From positions 1 through 10,680 of the forward strand of contig JAMBLK010000058.1 in the NCBI GenBank assembly GCA_023336855.1: 10,680 nucleotides of DNA, written 5' to 3'. This document shows, in pieces, positions 5,103-10,680 of the stretch. The stretch's first letter is position 1, and each line of letters opens with the position of its first letter. The translations under genes and the position numbers were made by a program. The DNA comes from Actinomycetes bacterium. Its GTDB lineage: Bacteria; Actinomycetota; Acidimicrobiia; Spongiisociales; UBA5794. The notes under the pieces are model-generated. The model was not told the origin of the DNA. It saw only the letters and a program-made list of their open reading frames with translations, and searched no databases.

Positions 5103-6239
5103 GTGGAGTTCAAAGAAGAGCACATCGCATTCCGGAAGGTCATGCGGGACTTCGCCGATGCGGAGATCGCTCCGCATGCTCGCGAGTGGGACCGTACGAA
5201 GATGTTCCCCCTCGATGCCGTCGCCAAGATGGCCGACCTCGGGCTCTTCGGCCTCCCCTTCGAGGAGCGATACGGCGGTTCCGATTCGGATTTCACAACG
5301 GTCTGCATCGCGATCGAGGAACTGGCGCGGGTAGATCAGTCGATGGCGATCACACTCGAGGCTGCGGTGGGACTCGGCATCAATCCGATCGCCGAGTTCG
5401 GCACCGACGCTCAGAAGGAGCGATGGCTCCCGGACCTCATCGCAGGCCGCACCCTCGCCGGGTTTGGACTCACAGAGCCGGACGCCGGGTCGGATGCCGG
5501 GGCAACGCGAACCAAGGCAGAACTCGATGGCGGCGAGTGGTTTATCAACGGATACAAGTCGTTCATCACGAACTCCGGCACCGACATCACCTCGCTCGTC
5601 ACGATCACTGCGAAAACGGGCCCCGATGAGATCTCCACGATCATCGTCCCAATCGACACACCGGGCTTCGAGGTTGAACCCGCCTACGAGAAGATGGGGT
5701 GGCGAGCGTCGGACACCCATCCGCTCCGATTCGAAGACTGCCGCGTTCCCGAAGATCACCTCCTCGGGGAACGTGGGCGCGGCTTCCACCAGTTCCTCTC
5801 AACGCTCGACGATGGGAGAATCGCCATCGCCGCGATGGCAGCCGGAGTCATTCGATCCTGCCTCGAAGAGTCGACCGCATATGCGAAGGAACGAACGTCT
5901 TTCGGCAAGCCGATTGGTTCGTATCAAGCGATCGCCTTCAAGATCGCCGACCTCGAAGTGATGGCCGAGGCCGCACACCTGCTCACGTACAAGGCGGCAT
6001 GGCTGAAGGACACAGGACAGCCCTACCGGCAAGCCGCCGCGAGGGCGAAGCTCTACGCCACCGAGGCAGCCGTCACGGCGACTCGTGAGGCCACGCAGGT
6101 CTTCGGCGGCGCCGGGTTCCTCGACGACACTCTCGTCGCTCGCCACTACCGGGACTCCAAGGTCCTCGAGATCGGCGAAGGAACGAGTGAGATCCAGAGA
6201 ATCGTGATCGCAAGAGGTCTCGGACTGCCAGTCAGATAG
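5103..6239 (+). CDS. Acyl-CoA dehydrogenase
   Basis: A 378-residue FAD enzyme of the acyl-CoA dehydrogenase family. It should introduce a trans-2,3 double bond into an acyl-CoA and pass electrons to ETF. All three domains are complete: N-terminal helices (1-115), beta domain with GLTEPDAGSDAGA (122-134) and FITNSGT (154-160), and C-terminal helices with LDDGRIAIAAMAAG (235-248), RTSFGKPIGSYQAIAFKIAD and QVFGGAGFLDD...HYRDSK. The catalytic base aligns with E359 in IGEGTSEIQ, the short-chain/butyryl-type position. Isovaleryl- and long-chain-type enzymes carry it elsewhere. Substrate may be short or branched; sequence alone cannot decide. Start is GTG 5103, with AGGAG 8 nt upstream. The in-frame ATG at 5013 would add 30 residues with no family resemblance. 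It is followed by 85 bp of repeat-rich gap and then a thioesterase on the same strand. Identification is secure. Confidence 0.96.
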   Translation: MEFKEEHIAFRKVMRDFADAEIAPHAREWDRTKMFPLDAVAKMADLGLFGLPFEERYGGSDSDFTTVCIAIEELARVDQSMAITLEAAVGLGINPIAEFGTDAQKERWLPDLIAGRTLAGFGLTEPDAGSDAGATRTKAELDGGEWFINGYKSFITNSGTDITSLVTITAKTGPDEISTIIVPIDTPGFEVEPAYEKMGWRASDTHPLRFEDCRVPEDHLLGERGRGFHQFLSTLDDGRIAIAAMAAGVIRSCLEESTAYAKERTSFGKPIGSYQAIAFKIADLEVMAEAAHLLTYKAAWLKDTGQPYRQAAARAKLYATEAAVTATREATQVFGGAGFLDDTLVARHYRDSKVLEIGEGTSEIQRIVIARGLGLPVR

Positions 6240-6243
6240 CGAA

Positions 6244-6264
6244 CAGTAGACAGCAGACAGCGAA
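6244..6264. repeat. Heptamer repeat, CAGCAGA type
   Basis: Three units, CAGTAGA, CAGCAGA and CAGCGAA, follow the acyl-CoA dehydrogenase stop by only four bases. The motif is a rotation of GACAGCA, the repeat at the left edge of the window, so one repeat family is used in two intergenic gaps. Confidence 0.7.
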
Positions 6265-6280
6265 GCGGCCCAATTCTTGC

Positions 6281-6315
6281 TGGAGGCTGGCAGCTCGCAG
6301 CTGGTAGCTCGCTAC
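6281..6315. repeat. Heptamer repeat, TGGNRGC type, abutting a gene start
   Basis: Five consecutive heptads: TGGAGGC, TGGCAGC, TCGCAGC, TGGTAGC, TCGCTAC. The same heptad class recurs nine times at 10565-10627. The last unit runs into TACCGT, the candidate -10 of the downstream thioesterase, and the array ends nine bases before its ATG. Confidence 0.8.
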
Positions 6316-6318
6316 CGT
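6313..6318 (+). promoter_or_regulatory. Candidate leaderless -10 (TACCGT) made partly by the repeat
   Basis: TACCGT fits TANNNT and ends 6 nt before the ATG at 6325. The intervening TCCCCC has no ribosome-binding site. Its first three bases belong to the last heptad of the repeat. It is either the start of a leaderless mRNA or a chance match in a gap too short to hold other signals. Confidence 0.4.
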
Positions 6319-6324
6319 TCCCCC

Positions 6325-7140
6325 ATGCCTGACGCTCTCTTCATCAAGGACAACGACACCTTCCACCCAACGGGGCTCACGCGAAGCTTCTGGTCGGATG
6401 AGGCTCAGCATGGGGGGCCGCCGGTCGGACTTCTCGGACGTGCAATCGAGAACGTCCCGACGGTGATACCGATGCAAGTCGTTCGATTGACCGTCGACCT
6501 CTTCCGGGAGGTCCCTGTGAATCTGCCGCTCACCATCGAAACGGAAGTCGTTCGAGACGGACGTCGCATCCAGGTCATCGATGCAGTGATCATCGCGGCC
6601 GGTCGGAAGGTCGCCAGGGCATCCGGGCTGAAGATCCGCACAACCGATGTCGCCGTCCCGTCGGTGAATGCCATGTGGAACCAACCGCCGGGCCCGGAGG
6701 ATGCTGAATTGGTCTCGTGGGGAAGGTTCGGGTTCGACCAGACCGATCACGAGCGCTTCCACAGCCACTCGATCGAGATCCGCACGATCGGAGATTCATT
6801 CCTCACACCGGGAGAGGGTCTGTCCTGGGTTCGGCTCACCGTGCCGGTCGTCGACGGCGAAGAGACCACGCCTTTCGTGCAAACCGCAACGCTGTCGGAT
6901 GTCGGGAACGGGAACTCGATGGCTCTCGATGGACGGGAGTGGCTCTACGTGAACCCCGATGTGAACCTCTCCCTGCACCGGTTGCCCGCCGGCGAGTGGC
7001 TGGGTATGCGATCGCTTGCTCATCAGCATCCTGCCGGGATCGGTTGCGCCGACTCCCTGATCTTCGATGGATCCGGACCGATCGGCCGGGTCGGTCAGTC
7101 CCAGATCCTCGAGCCGAGATCGGATGCTCGCACGACGTAG
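6325..7140 (+). CDS. TesB-like double-hotdog acyl-CoA thioesterase family protein
   Basis: The 271-residue product fits the two-hotdog thioesterase family (TesB-like; 4HBT_3 type). The N-terminal hotdog has the characteristic QHGGPPVGLLGRAIE (28-42) and VVRLTVDLFREVPVNLPLTI (52-71). A linker around residues 115-140 follows. The C-terminal hotdog has DVGNGNSM (192-199), YVNPDVNLSLHRLPAGEWLG (208-227) and a G..GRVGQSQIL ending. It should hydrolyse acyl-CoA thioesters. Many actinobacterial members are uncharacterised, and the usual Asp/Thr/Gln triad of TesB was not verified. Start is ATG 6325. The frame upstream (from 6277) encodes repeat sequence and is rejected. It lies 85 bp after the acyl-CoA dehydrogenase on the same strand. 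The two could cooperate in acyl-CoA turnover, though the repeat and own promoter suggest separate expression. The last 46 bp overlap the menC-like gene tail to tail. Confidence 0.88.
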   Translation: MPDALFIKDNDTFHPTGLTRSFWSDEAQHGGPPVGLLGRAIENVPTVIPMQVVRLTVDLFREVPVNLPLTIETEVVRDGRRIQVIDAVIIAAGRKVARASGLKIRTTDVAVPSVNAMWNQPPGPEDAELVSWGRFGFDQTDHERFHSHSIEIRTIGDSFLTPGEGLSWVRLTVPVVDGEETTPFVQTATLSDVGNGNSMALDGREWLYVNPDVNLSLHRLPAGEWLGMRSLAHQHPAGIGCADSLIFDGSGPIGRVGQSQILEPRSDARTT

Positions 7141-8099
7141 CGAGCGAATATCGCCGGATCCGGGTCGAACCCGATGCCGGTCGCGTTCATCGGAGTCGGG
7201 GTCGGGTCATCGTCCGCACGCACGGTGCTGCCGTCTAGATACCACGATGCTTCAGCGACGTCCGAAAAGATAGCGCCGGGAAGCGTGGCGATCCCGAACG
7301 TGAAGGCTCTACCGATCTCGGTCTCGAGCAGGCCCGACGCCTTGATGCGGAGGCCGGCCGCGAGTGCCAGGTCGTGGATCACCCTCGCCGCCGTCATCCC
7401 GACCCTCGCCGGTTTGACGACGAGCAGATCGCACGCACCGGCCTCGATCACGCGGATCGCAGCGACCTCCGAGTCGATGGGCTCATCGAGAGCGACGGAA
7501 GCGACGACCTCGTCACGGAGACGAGAGTGTGAGATGAGATCTTCTGCCGGGAACGGCTGCTCGATGTACTCAACACCCATGCCATCCATGGCGAGCAGAC
7601 TGCTGCGGTCCTCCCAGTCGTACGAACCGTTGGCATCGACGCCGATGAGCAGGTCGGGAAACACCGAACGAACGCTGCTGACGCGAGCGACGTCGATACC
7701 GGGCCTGATCTTGAGCTTCACTCCCCCGGCACCCGTCGCTGCGATTCGATCGATGGGGTCCTCATTCAATCCAACGGCGACCGAAGTCGGAATCGGCCTG
7801 GATGCTCCACCAACGGACTCCCAGAGTGGCTTGCCGTCGCGTCGGGCCGAGAGATCGGTGGTCGCTTCATCCAACGCCGCCGCGGCCGTCGGGGACAGGA
7901 CACTCCCCCGCTCGAGAGTCCGCCACGCATCATCGATCGAGTCGGGAGTGACTCCCGGGTAGGGCGCGGCCTCGCCCCAACCCGTGAACGTTCCATCGCT
8001 GATCGAGACAACCACGATCCGCCGCTCCGTGACCCGACCGGCCGCCGTCACGAACGGCGACTGCAGAGGAATCGAGAGCTCCCACATCCGGCCTTTCAT
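7095..8099 (-). CDS. menC: o-Succinylbenzoate synthase-like enzyme (MenC, enolase superfamily)
   Basis: A 334-residue member of the muconate-lactonizing subgroup of the enolase superfamily. The full active site is visible: K128-L-K130 (KxK), metal ligands D155 (GVDANGSY), E180 (YIEQPF) and D205 (ALDEP), and the second lysine K229 in VVKPARVGM. The capping-domain start MWELSIPLQSPFVTAAG and the C-terminal SGLLETEIGRAFTFGIATLPG fit the OSBS/N-succinylamino-acid racemase family. In menaquinone synthesis MenC dehydrates SHCHC to o-succinylbenzoate. Related enzymes racemise N-acylamino acids or epimerise dipeptides, and no other men gene is here to settle it. Start is ATG 8099, with TACGCT 6 nt upstream. 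The next ATG (8087) is possible. The 8165 frame start lies inside the divergent neighbour and is rejected. It overlaps the thioesterase 3' end by 46 bp and diverges from the E1-like gene. Confidence 0.9.
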   Translation of the reverse strand: MKGRMWELSIPLQSPFVTAAGRVTERRIVVVSISDGTFTGWGEAAPYPGVTPDSIDDAWRTLERGSVLSPTAAAALDEATTDLSARRDGKPLWESVGGASRPIPTSVAVGLNEDPIDRIAATGAGGVKLKIRPGIDVARVSSVRSVFPDLLIGVDANGSYDWEDRSSLLAMDGMGVEYIEQPFPAEDLISHSRLRDEVVASVALDEPIDSEVAAIRVIEAGACDLLVVKPARVGMTAARVIHDLALAAGLRIKASGLLETEIGRAFTFGIATLPGAIFSDVAEASWYLDGSTVRADDDPTPTPMNATGIGFDPDPAIFARYVVRASDLGSRIWD

Positions 8100-8105
8100 C
8101 TCGCC

Positions 8106-8111
8106 AGCGTA
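8106..8111 (-). promoter_or_regulatory. Candidate leaderless -10 (TACGCT) for the menC-like gene
   Basis: On the minus strand TACGCT fits TANNNT and ends 6 nt before the ATG at 8099, with only GGCGAG between them. This is typical leaderless geometry. It is only 10 bp from the plus-strand -10 candidate at 8122-8127, so the two promoters of this divergent pair would overlap. Confidence 0.5.
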
Positions 8112-8121
8112 GGCACACCGG

Positions 8122-8127
8122 TATCGT
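8122..8127 (+). promoter_or_regulatory. Candidate -10 (TATCGT) for the E1-like gene
   Basis: TATCGT fits TANNNT. Transcription would begin near 8134, giving a leader of about 25 nt with GAGG at 8150-8153, 5 nt before the ATG at 8159. No clear -35 is seen. Its position rules out the GTG at 8126 as the true start codon if correct. Confidence 0.4.
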
Positions 8128-8158
8128 GCGGCCGACCACTTCGCCCCATGAGGATCAC

Positions 8159-10489
8159 ATGGCAATGCCGATTGGAATGTCGACGACCCCCGACCTCGCC
8201 ACCCTCGAGGAGATCGAGCGTCGCGTGCTATGGCTGTCGGTGAGGATGATCGACTACGCGAACCGTCGGGGTGAGACCGAAATCAAGGTGGGCGGACACC
8301 AGGCGTCCTCTGCTTCGATGGTCTCGATCATGACGGCCCTCTGGTTCGGGCACATCGGCGGTGAGGACAAGGTTGCCGTCAAGCCGCATGCTTCCCCCCT
8401 CTACCACTCGATCAAGTACCTCACCGGCGAGCTCGATCGTTCGTATCTCACGCGCTTACGAGACTTCGGCGGTCTCCAGTCCTATCCGTCGAGAACGAAG
8501 GATCCCGACGTCGCCGACTTCTCAACCGGCTCGGTCGGACTCGGCGCCGTGGCGCCCTTGTTCTCCGCGGCTGCTCGCCGTTTCGTTGATGCGCACCACG
8601 GCCCTCGCCCACCGGCCCGCTTCATCGCGACCGTTGGAGACGCGGAGCTCGATGAGGGCAACGTGTGGGAGGCGATCGCCGACCCAGCACTCCAGGGCCT
8701 CGGCAACGTCATGCTGGTCATCGATCTGAATCGACAGAGCCTGGATCGTGTCGTTCCCGGGATTCAATCCCGAAGGCTCACACGCTTCTTCGCCGAGGCC
8801 GGCTGGCACGTCATCGAAGTCAAGTACGGAGCCAAACTCCTCGCAGCGTTCGCCCGGGATGGTGGGGATGCACTCCGGAAGCACATCGACGACATGCCAA
8901 ACGAGGAGTACCAGAGCCTCTTCGCCGTCGAGGGATCGGAGCTCCGCCTTCGATTCCTCGAGAACGCGGATCCGGCGGTCGAGCGTTTCATCTCGACCAT
9001 CGACGACGGGGATGTCGGAGGCCTCATTCGAAACCTGGGCGGCCACGACATCGGGGAGCTCCTGAAGGCGTACCGGCGGGCGGACGCCGTCACCGATCGC
9101 CCGACCGTCGTGTTCGCCTACACGGTGAAGGGACGGGGCCTACCGCTCGCAGGTGACCCCATGAACCACTCGGCTCTGCTGACTGAAGATCAGATCGACG
9201 ATCTCCGCTCCTCGATGGGCCTCACCGCCGACACTGAGTGGGATCGGTTCGATCCGCACAGCGCTGCCGGAGGCGTGTGCACAGCCGTCGGCGAGAGCAT
9301 CAACAACGAACCGACGCCACCGCGACCGGCGATACAAGTACCCGAAGCAAGCGGCGCGACGCAGAAGCCCATCACATCCTCGCAAGAGGCCTTCGGACGC
9401 GTCCTGGTGCATCTCGGGAAGGACCCAGAGCTCGCATCACGGATGGTCACTGCCTCACCCGACGTCGCCGTCTCAACGAACCTCGGCGGGTGGATCAACG
9501 CCCAGGGCGTGTTCTCGGCAACCGAGTCAGTGGAATACGGCGTTTCGGACCGCATACTCAAGTGGGCCCCGGGCCCCGACGGGCGCCACATCGAGCTCGG
9601 CATCTCAGAGATGAACTTGTTCCTGCTGCTCGGCCAGCTCGGTCTCGCCCACGAGCACCACGGAGAGATGCTGCTGCCCATAGGAACCGTCTACGACCCG
9701 TTCGTGCTCCGTGGACTCGATGCTCTGATCTACTCGCTCTACAACGACAGCAAGTTCATCATCGTGGGAACCCCATCGGGCGTAACGCTGGCGCCCGAGG
9801 GCGGCGCCCACCAGTCGTCGATCACGCCATCGGTCGGCCTGGAACTCCCGGGAATCGTCGCCATCGAACCCGCATACGCCGGGGCGGTCGATTGGCTCCT
9901 CACCGACGCCCTGCGCGACCTCGCAGCGCCAGTCGGACGAAGCCGATATCTGCGCCTCTCAACACGACCGATCGACCAGAAACCGTTCGTGGACGCAACA
10001 GGCCGCCTCGGCGAAGATCGGATCAGGACGTCGGTCCTCGCCGGCGGCTATCGACTGCGCGAGTCGAACGGTGGGCCGCCGCTCATCCTGGCAGCTTCGG
10101 GCCCGGTTATGCCTGAGGTCCTCGCCGCCGCTGCGATCCTCGAAGAGGAAGGCGTCGGCGTCACAGTCGTCGACATCACGAGCCAGGACCGTCTCTTCCA
10201 TGCCTGGACGATGTCGCTTGATCAGGCAGCCCGCGGGGCTCGCCTCCCTGACGGTCCAGGTCATATCGCAAACCTGATCTCGCCGTCCGAACGCAACGCC
10301 CCGATCGTGACCGTCCACGATGCTGCGCCACACTCCCTTGCGTGGCTCGGCTCCGTATTCGGCCAACGGACGGTCCCCATCGGCGTCGACCGATTCGGCG
10401 AGTCGGGAACGATCGCCGACCTCTACAAAGCCATGGGCTTCCTCCCCGAACAGATCGTAAACTCCGCATTGGCGGCCCTTGAGGGGTAG
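8159..10489 (+). CDS. AceE-like homodimeric 2-oxoacid dehydrogenase E1 / transketolase-type enzyme
   Basis: A 776-residue thiamine-diphosphate enzyme related to pyruvate dehydrogenase E1 (AceE). The N-terminal PP domain shows GGHQASSASM (45-54), KPHASPLYHSIKYLTGELD (75-93), the ThDP/Mg motif GDAELDEGNVWEAI (160-173) ending in DLN (189-191), and YTVKGRGLPLAGDPMNHSAL (321-340). The Pyr domain has ELGISEMNLF (479-488), whose E484 aligns with the activating glutamate of AceE (GINE), and GTPSGVTLAPEGGAHQSS (537-554). A transketolase C-terminal domain follows (about 625-776). Three things are odd. It starts at the point matching AceE residue ~75, so the N-terminal extension that anchors E1 to E2 is missing. 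It is about 110 residues shorter than E. coli AceE (887). Its Mg motif reads GDA, not GDG. No E2 or E3 gene is adjacent. Start ATG 8159 has GAGG upstream; ATG 8165 is the alternative. Superfamily is secure; the substrate is unknown. Confidence 0.92.
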   Translation: MAMPIGMSTTPDLATLEEIERRVLWLSVRMIDYANRRGETEIKVGGHQASSASMVSIMTALWFGHIGGEDKVAVKPHASPLYHSIKYLTGELDRSYLTRLRDFGGLQSYPSRTKDPDVADFSTGSVGLGAVAPLFSAAARRFVDAHHGPRPPARFIATVGDAELDEGNVWEAIADPALQGLGNVMLVIDLNRQSLDRVVPGIQSRRLTRFFAEAGWHVIEVKYGAKLLAAFARDGGDALRKHIDDMPNEEYQSLFAVEGSELRLRFLENADPAVERFISTIDDGDVGGLIRNLGGHDIGELLKAYRRADAVTDRPTVVFAYTVKGRGLPLAGDPMNHSALLTEDQIDDLRSSMGLTADTEWDRFDPHSAAGGVCTAVGESINNEPTPPRPAIQVPEASGATQKPITSSQEAFGRVLVHLGKDPELASRMVTASPDVAVSTNLGGWINAQGVFSATESVEYGVSDRILKWAPGPDGRHIELGISEMNLFLLLGQLGLAHEHHGEMLLPIGTVYDPFVLRGLDALIYSLYNDSKFIIVGTPSGVTLAPEGGAHQSSITPSVGLELPGIVAIEPAYAGAVDWLLTDALRDLAAPVGRSRYLRLSTRPIDQKPFVDATGRLGEDRIRTSVLAGGYRLRESNGGPPLILAASGPVMPEVLAAAAILEEEGVGVTVVDITSQDRLFHAWTMSLDQAARGARLPDGPGHIANLISPSERNAPIVTVHDAAPHSLAWLGSVFGQRTVPIGVDRFGESGTIADLYKAMGFLPEQIVNSALAALEG

Positions 10490-10507
10490 TCGGTAGTCGG
10501 TAGCCGG
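10487..10507. repeat. Heptamer repeat TAGTCGG that includes the stop codon
   Basis: Three units, TAGTCGG, TAGTCGG and TAGCCGG. The first three bases of the first unit are the TAG stop of the E1-like gene, so the array starts exactly at the end of the coding region. Confidence 0.75.
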
Positions 10508-10520
10508 CGAGAACTCTGCC

Positions 10521-10552
10521 TGATCTACTGCTCTACTGCTCTACTGCTCTAC
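10521..10552. repeat. Octamer tandem repeat TGCTCTAC
   Basis: Four consecutive octads: TGATCTAC, then TGCTCTAC three times. A shorter relative (CGATCTAC, TGATCTAC) appears at 10632-10647, on the other side of the TGGNRGC heptad array. The period is 8, unlike the other arrays here. Confidence 0.85.
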
Positions 10553-10564
10553 TCAGTCTCATGC

Positions 10565-10627
10565 TGGTAGCTGGAGGCTGGCAGCCGGCAGCCGGCAGCT
10601 GGAGGCTGGAGGCTGGCAGCTGCCAGC
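10565..10627. repeat. Nine-unit heptamer repeat YGGNRGC ending in a palindrome
   Basis: Nine heptads in register: TGGTAGC, TGGAGGC, TGGCAGC, CGGCAGC, CGGCAGC, TGGAGGC, TGGAGGC, TGGCAGC, TGCCAGC. Every unit ends in GC and differs only at a few positions. The last units form a perfect 16-bp palindrome, GCTGGCAGCTGCCAGC (10612-10627). This class also occurs at 6281-6315. Confidence 0.88.
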
Positions 10628-10631
10628 TCTC

Positions 10632-10647
10632 CGATCTACTGATCTAC
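10632..10647. repeat. Two-unit octamer repeat NGATCTAC
   Basis: CGATCTAC and TGATCTAC, of the same type as the octads at 10521-10552. From 10648 to the window end (10680) I see no gene, RNA or further repeat. Confidence 0.6.
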
Positions 10648-10680
10648 TCCCCCACCCAAATCTCGTCACACACGGAAACC

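Noticed and set aside
4935..5789. 284-codon open frame on the minus strand across the start of the acyl-CoA dehydrogenase
   Set aside because: It is antisense to a clear family member, shows no recognisable motif and has a composition typical of antisense frames in GC-rich DNA.
5103..7140. Acyl-CoA dehydrogenase and thioesterase as a beta-oxidation operon
   Set aside because: The genes are 85 bp apart with two repeat arrays and a separate candidate promoter. No hydratase, thiolase or ETF gene is present, so an operon is not supported.
9238..10116. 292-codon plus-strand frame inside the E1-like gene
   Set aside because: Arg/Pro-rich shadow in another frame of a strongly recognised enzyme.
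8159..10489. MenD, DXS or phosphoketolase as identity of the thiamine enzyme beside menC
   Set aside because: Domain order, GGHQAS start and the KPHASPLYHS region match the AceE group of homodimeric E1 enzymes. MenD-specific features are not seen, so proximity to menC does not make it a menaquinone gene.
10487..10647. CRISPR array
   Set aside because: Units are 7-8 bp and contiguous with no unique spacers, and no cas gene is present. These are simple tandem repeats.

Overview
This GC-rich, gene-dense window looks like the chromosome of an actinomycete-type bacterium, perhaps an Acidimicrobiia-like lineage. That placement rests on base composition, protein flavour, GTG starts and apparent leaderless promoters, and is an inference. 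I see no transposase, integrase, phage gene, CRISPR array or plasmid function. It carries one tRNA and nine supportable protein genes, with almost no long gaps except the two repeat-rich ends.

Layout, left to right. Positions 1-336 hold a heptamer tandem repeat, a CAT-anticodon tRNA on the minus strand (probably the lysidine-modified tRNA-Ile2), a pyrimidine tract and a perfect 8-bp hairpin. Next is an AIM24-family gene (337-1023, plus). It meets head-on, through a shared CTAG, a tightly packed minus-strand operon. That operon, read leftwards from 3777, is hotdog thioesterase, then GNAT acetyltransferase, then a Rieske-glutamate synthase fusion, each joined by a 4-bp ATGA overlap. Upstream of it, also on the minus strand, are trmL (3878-4333) and an uncharacterised PD-(D/E)xK-like protein (4378-4977). 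These two are separated by a short repeat.

From 5103 the plus strand carries an acyl-CoA dehydrogenase and, after a repeat-filled 85-bp gap, a double-hotdog thioesterase (6325-7140). The 3' end of the thioesterase overlaps the 3' end of a minus-strand menC-like gene (7095-8099) by 46 bp. A compact divergent promoter region (8100-8158) separates menC from a large thiamine-diphosphate enzyme (8159-10489). This enzyme is related to the homodimeric pyruvate dehydrogenase E1 (AceE), but it lacks the AceE N-terminal extension and has no E2 or E3 partner here. The window ends in 190 bp of heptamer and octamer tandem repeats.

Most genes are metabolic (CoA thioester, 2-oxoacid, quinone and amino-acid chemistry). 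They do not form one obvious pathway. The best candidate for an undescribed unit is the translationally coupled thioesterase-GNAT-Rieske/GltS operon. The second recurring theme is a set of 7/8-bp tandem repeats placed precisely at gene borders. One supplies a stop codon and one appears to supply part of a promoter. Several genes also have a TANNNT hexamer 6-7 nt before the start codon and no Shine-Dalgarno, which suggests leaderless transcription.
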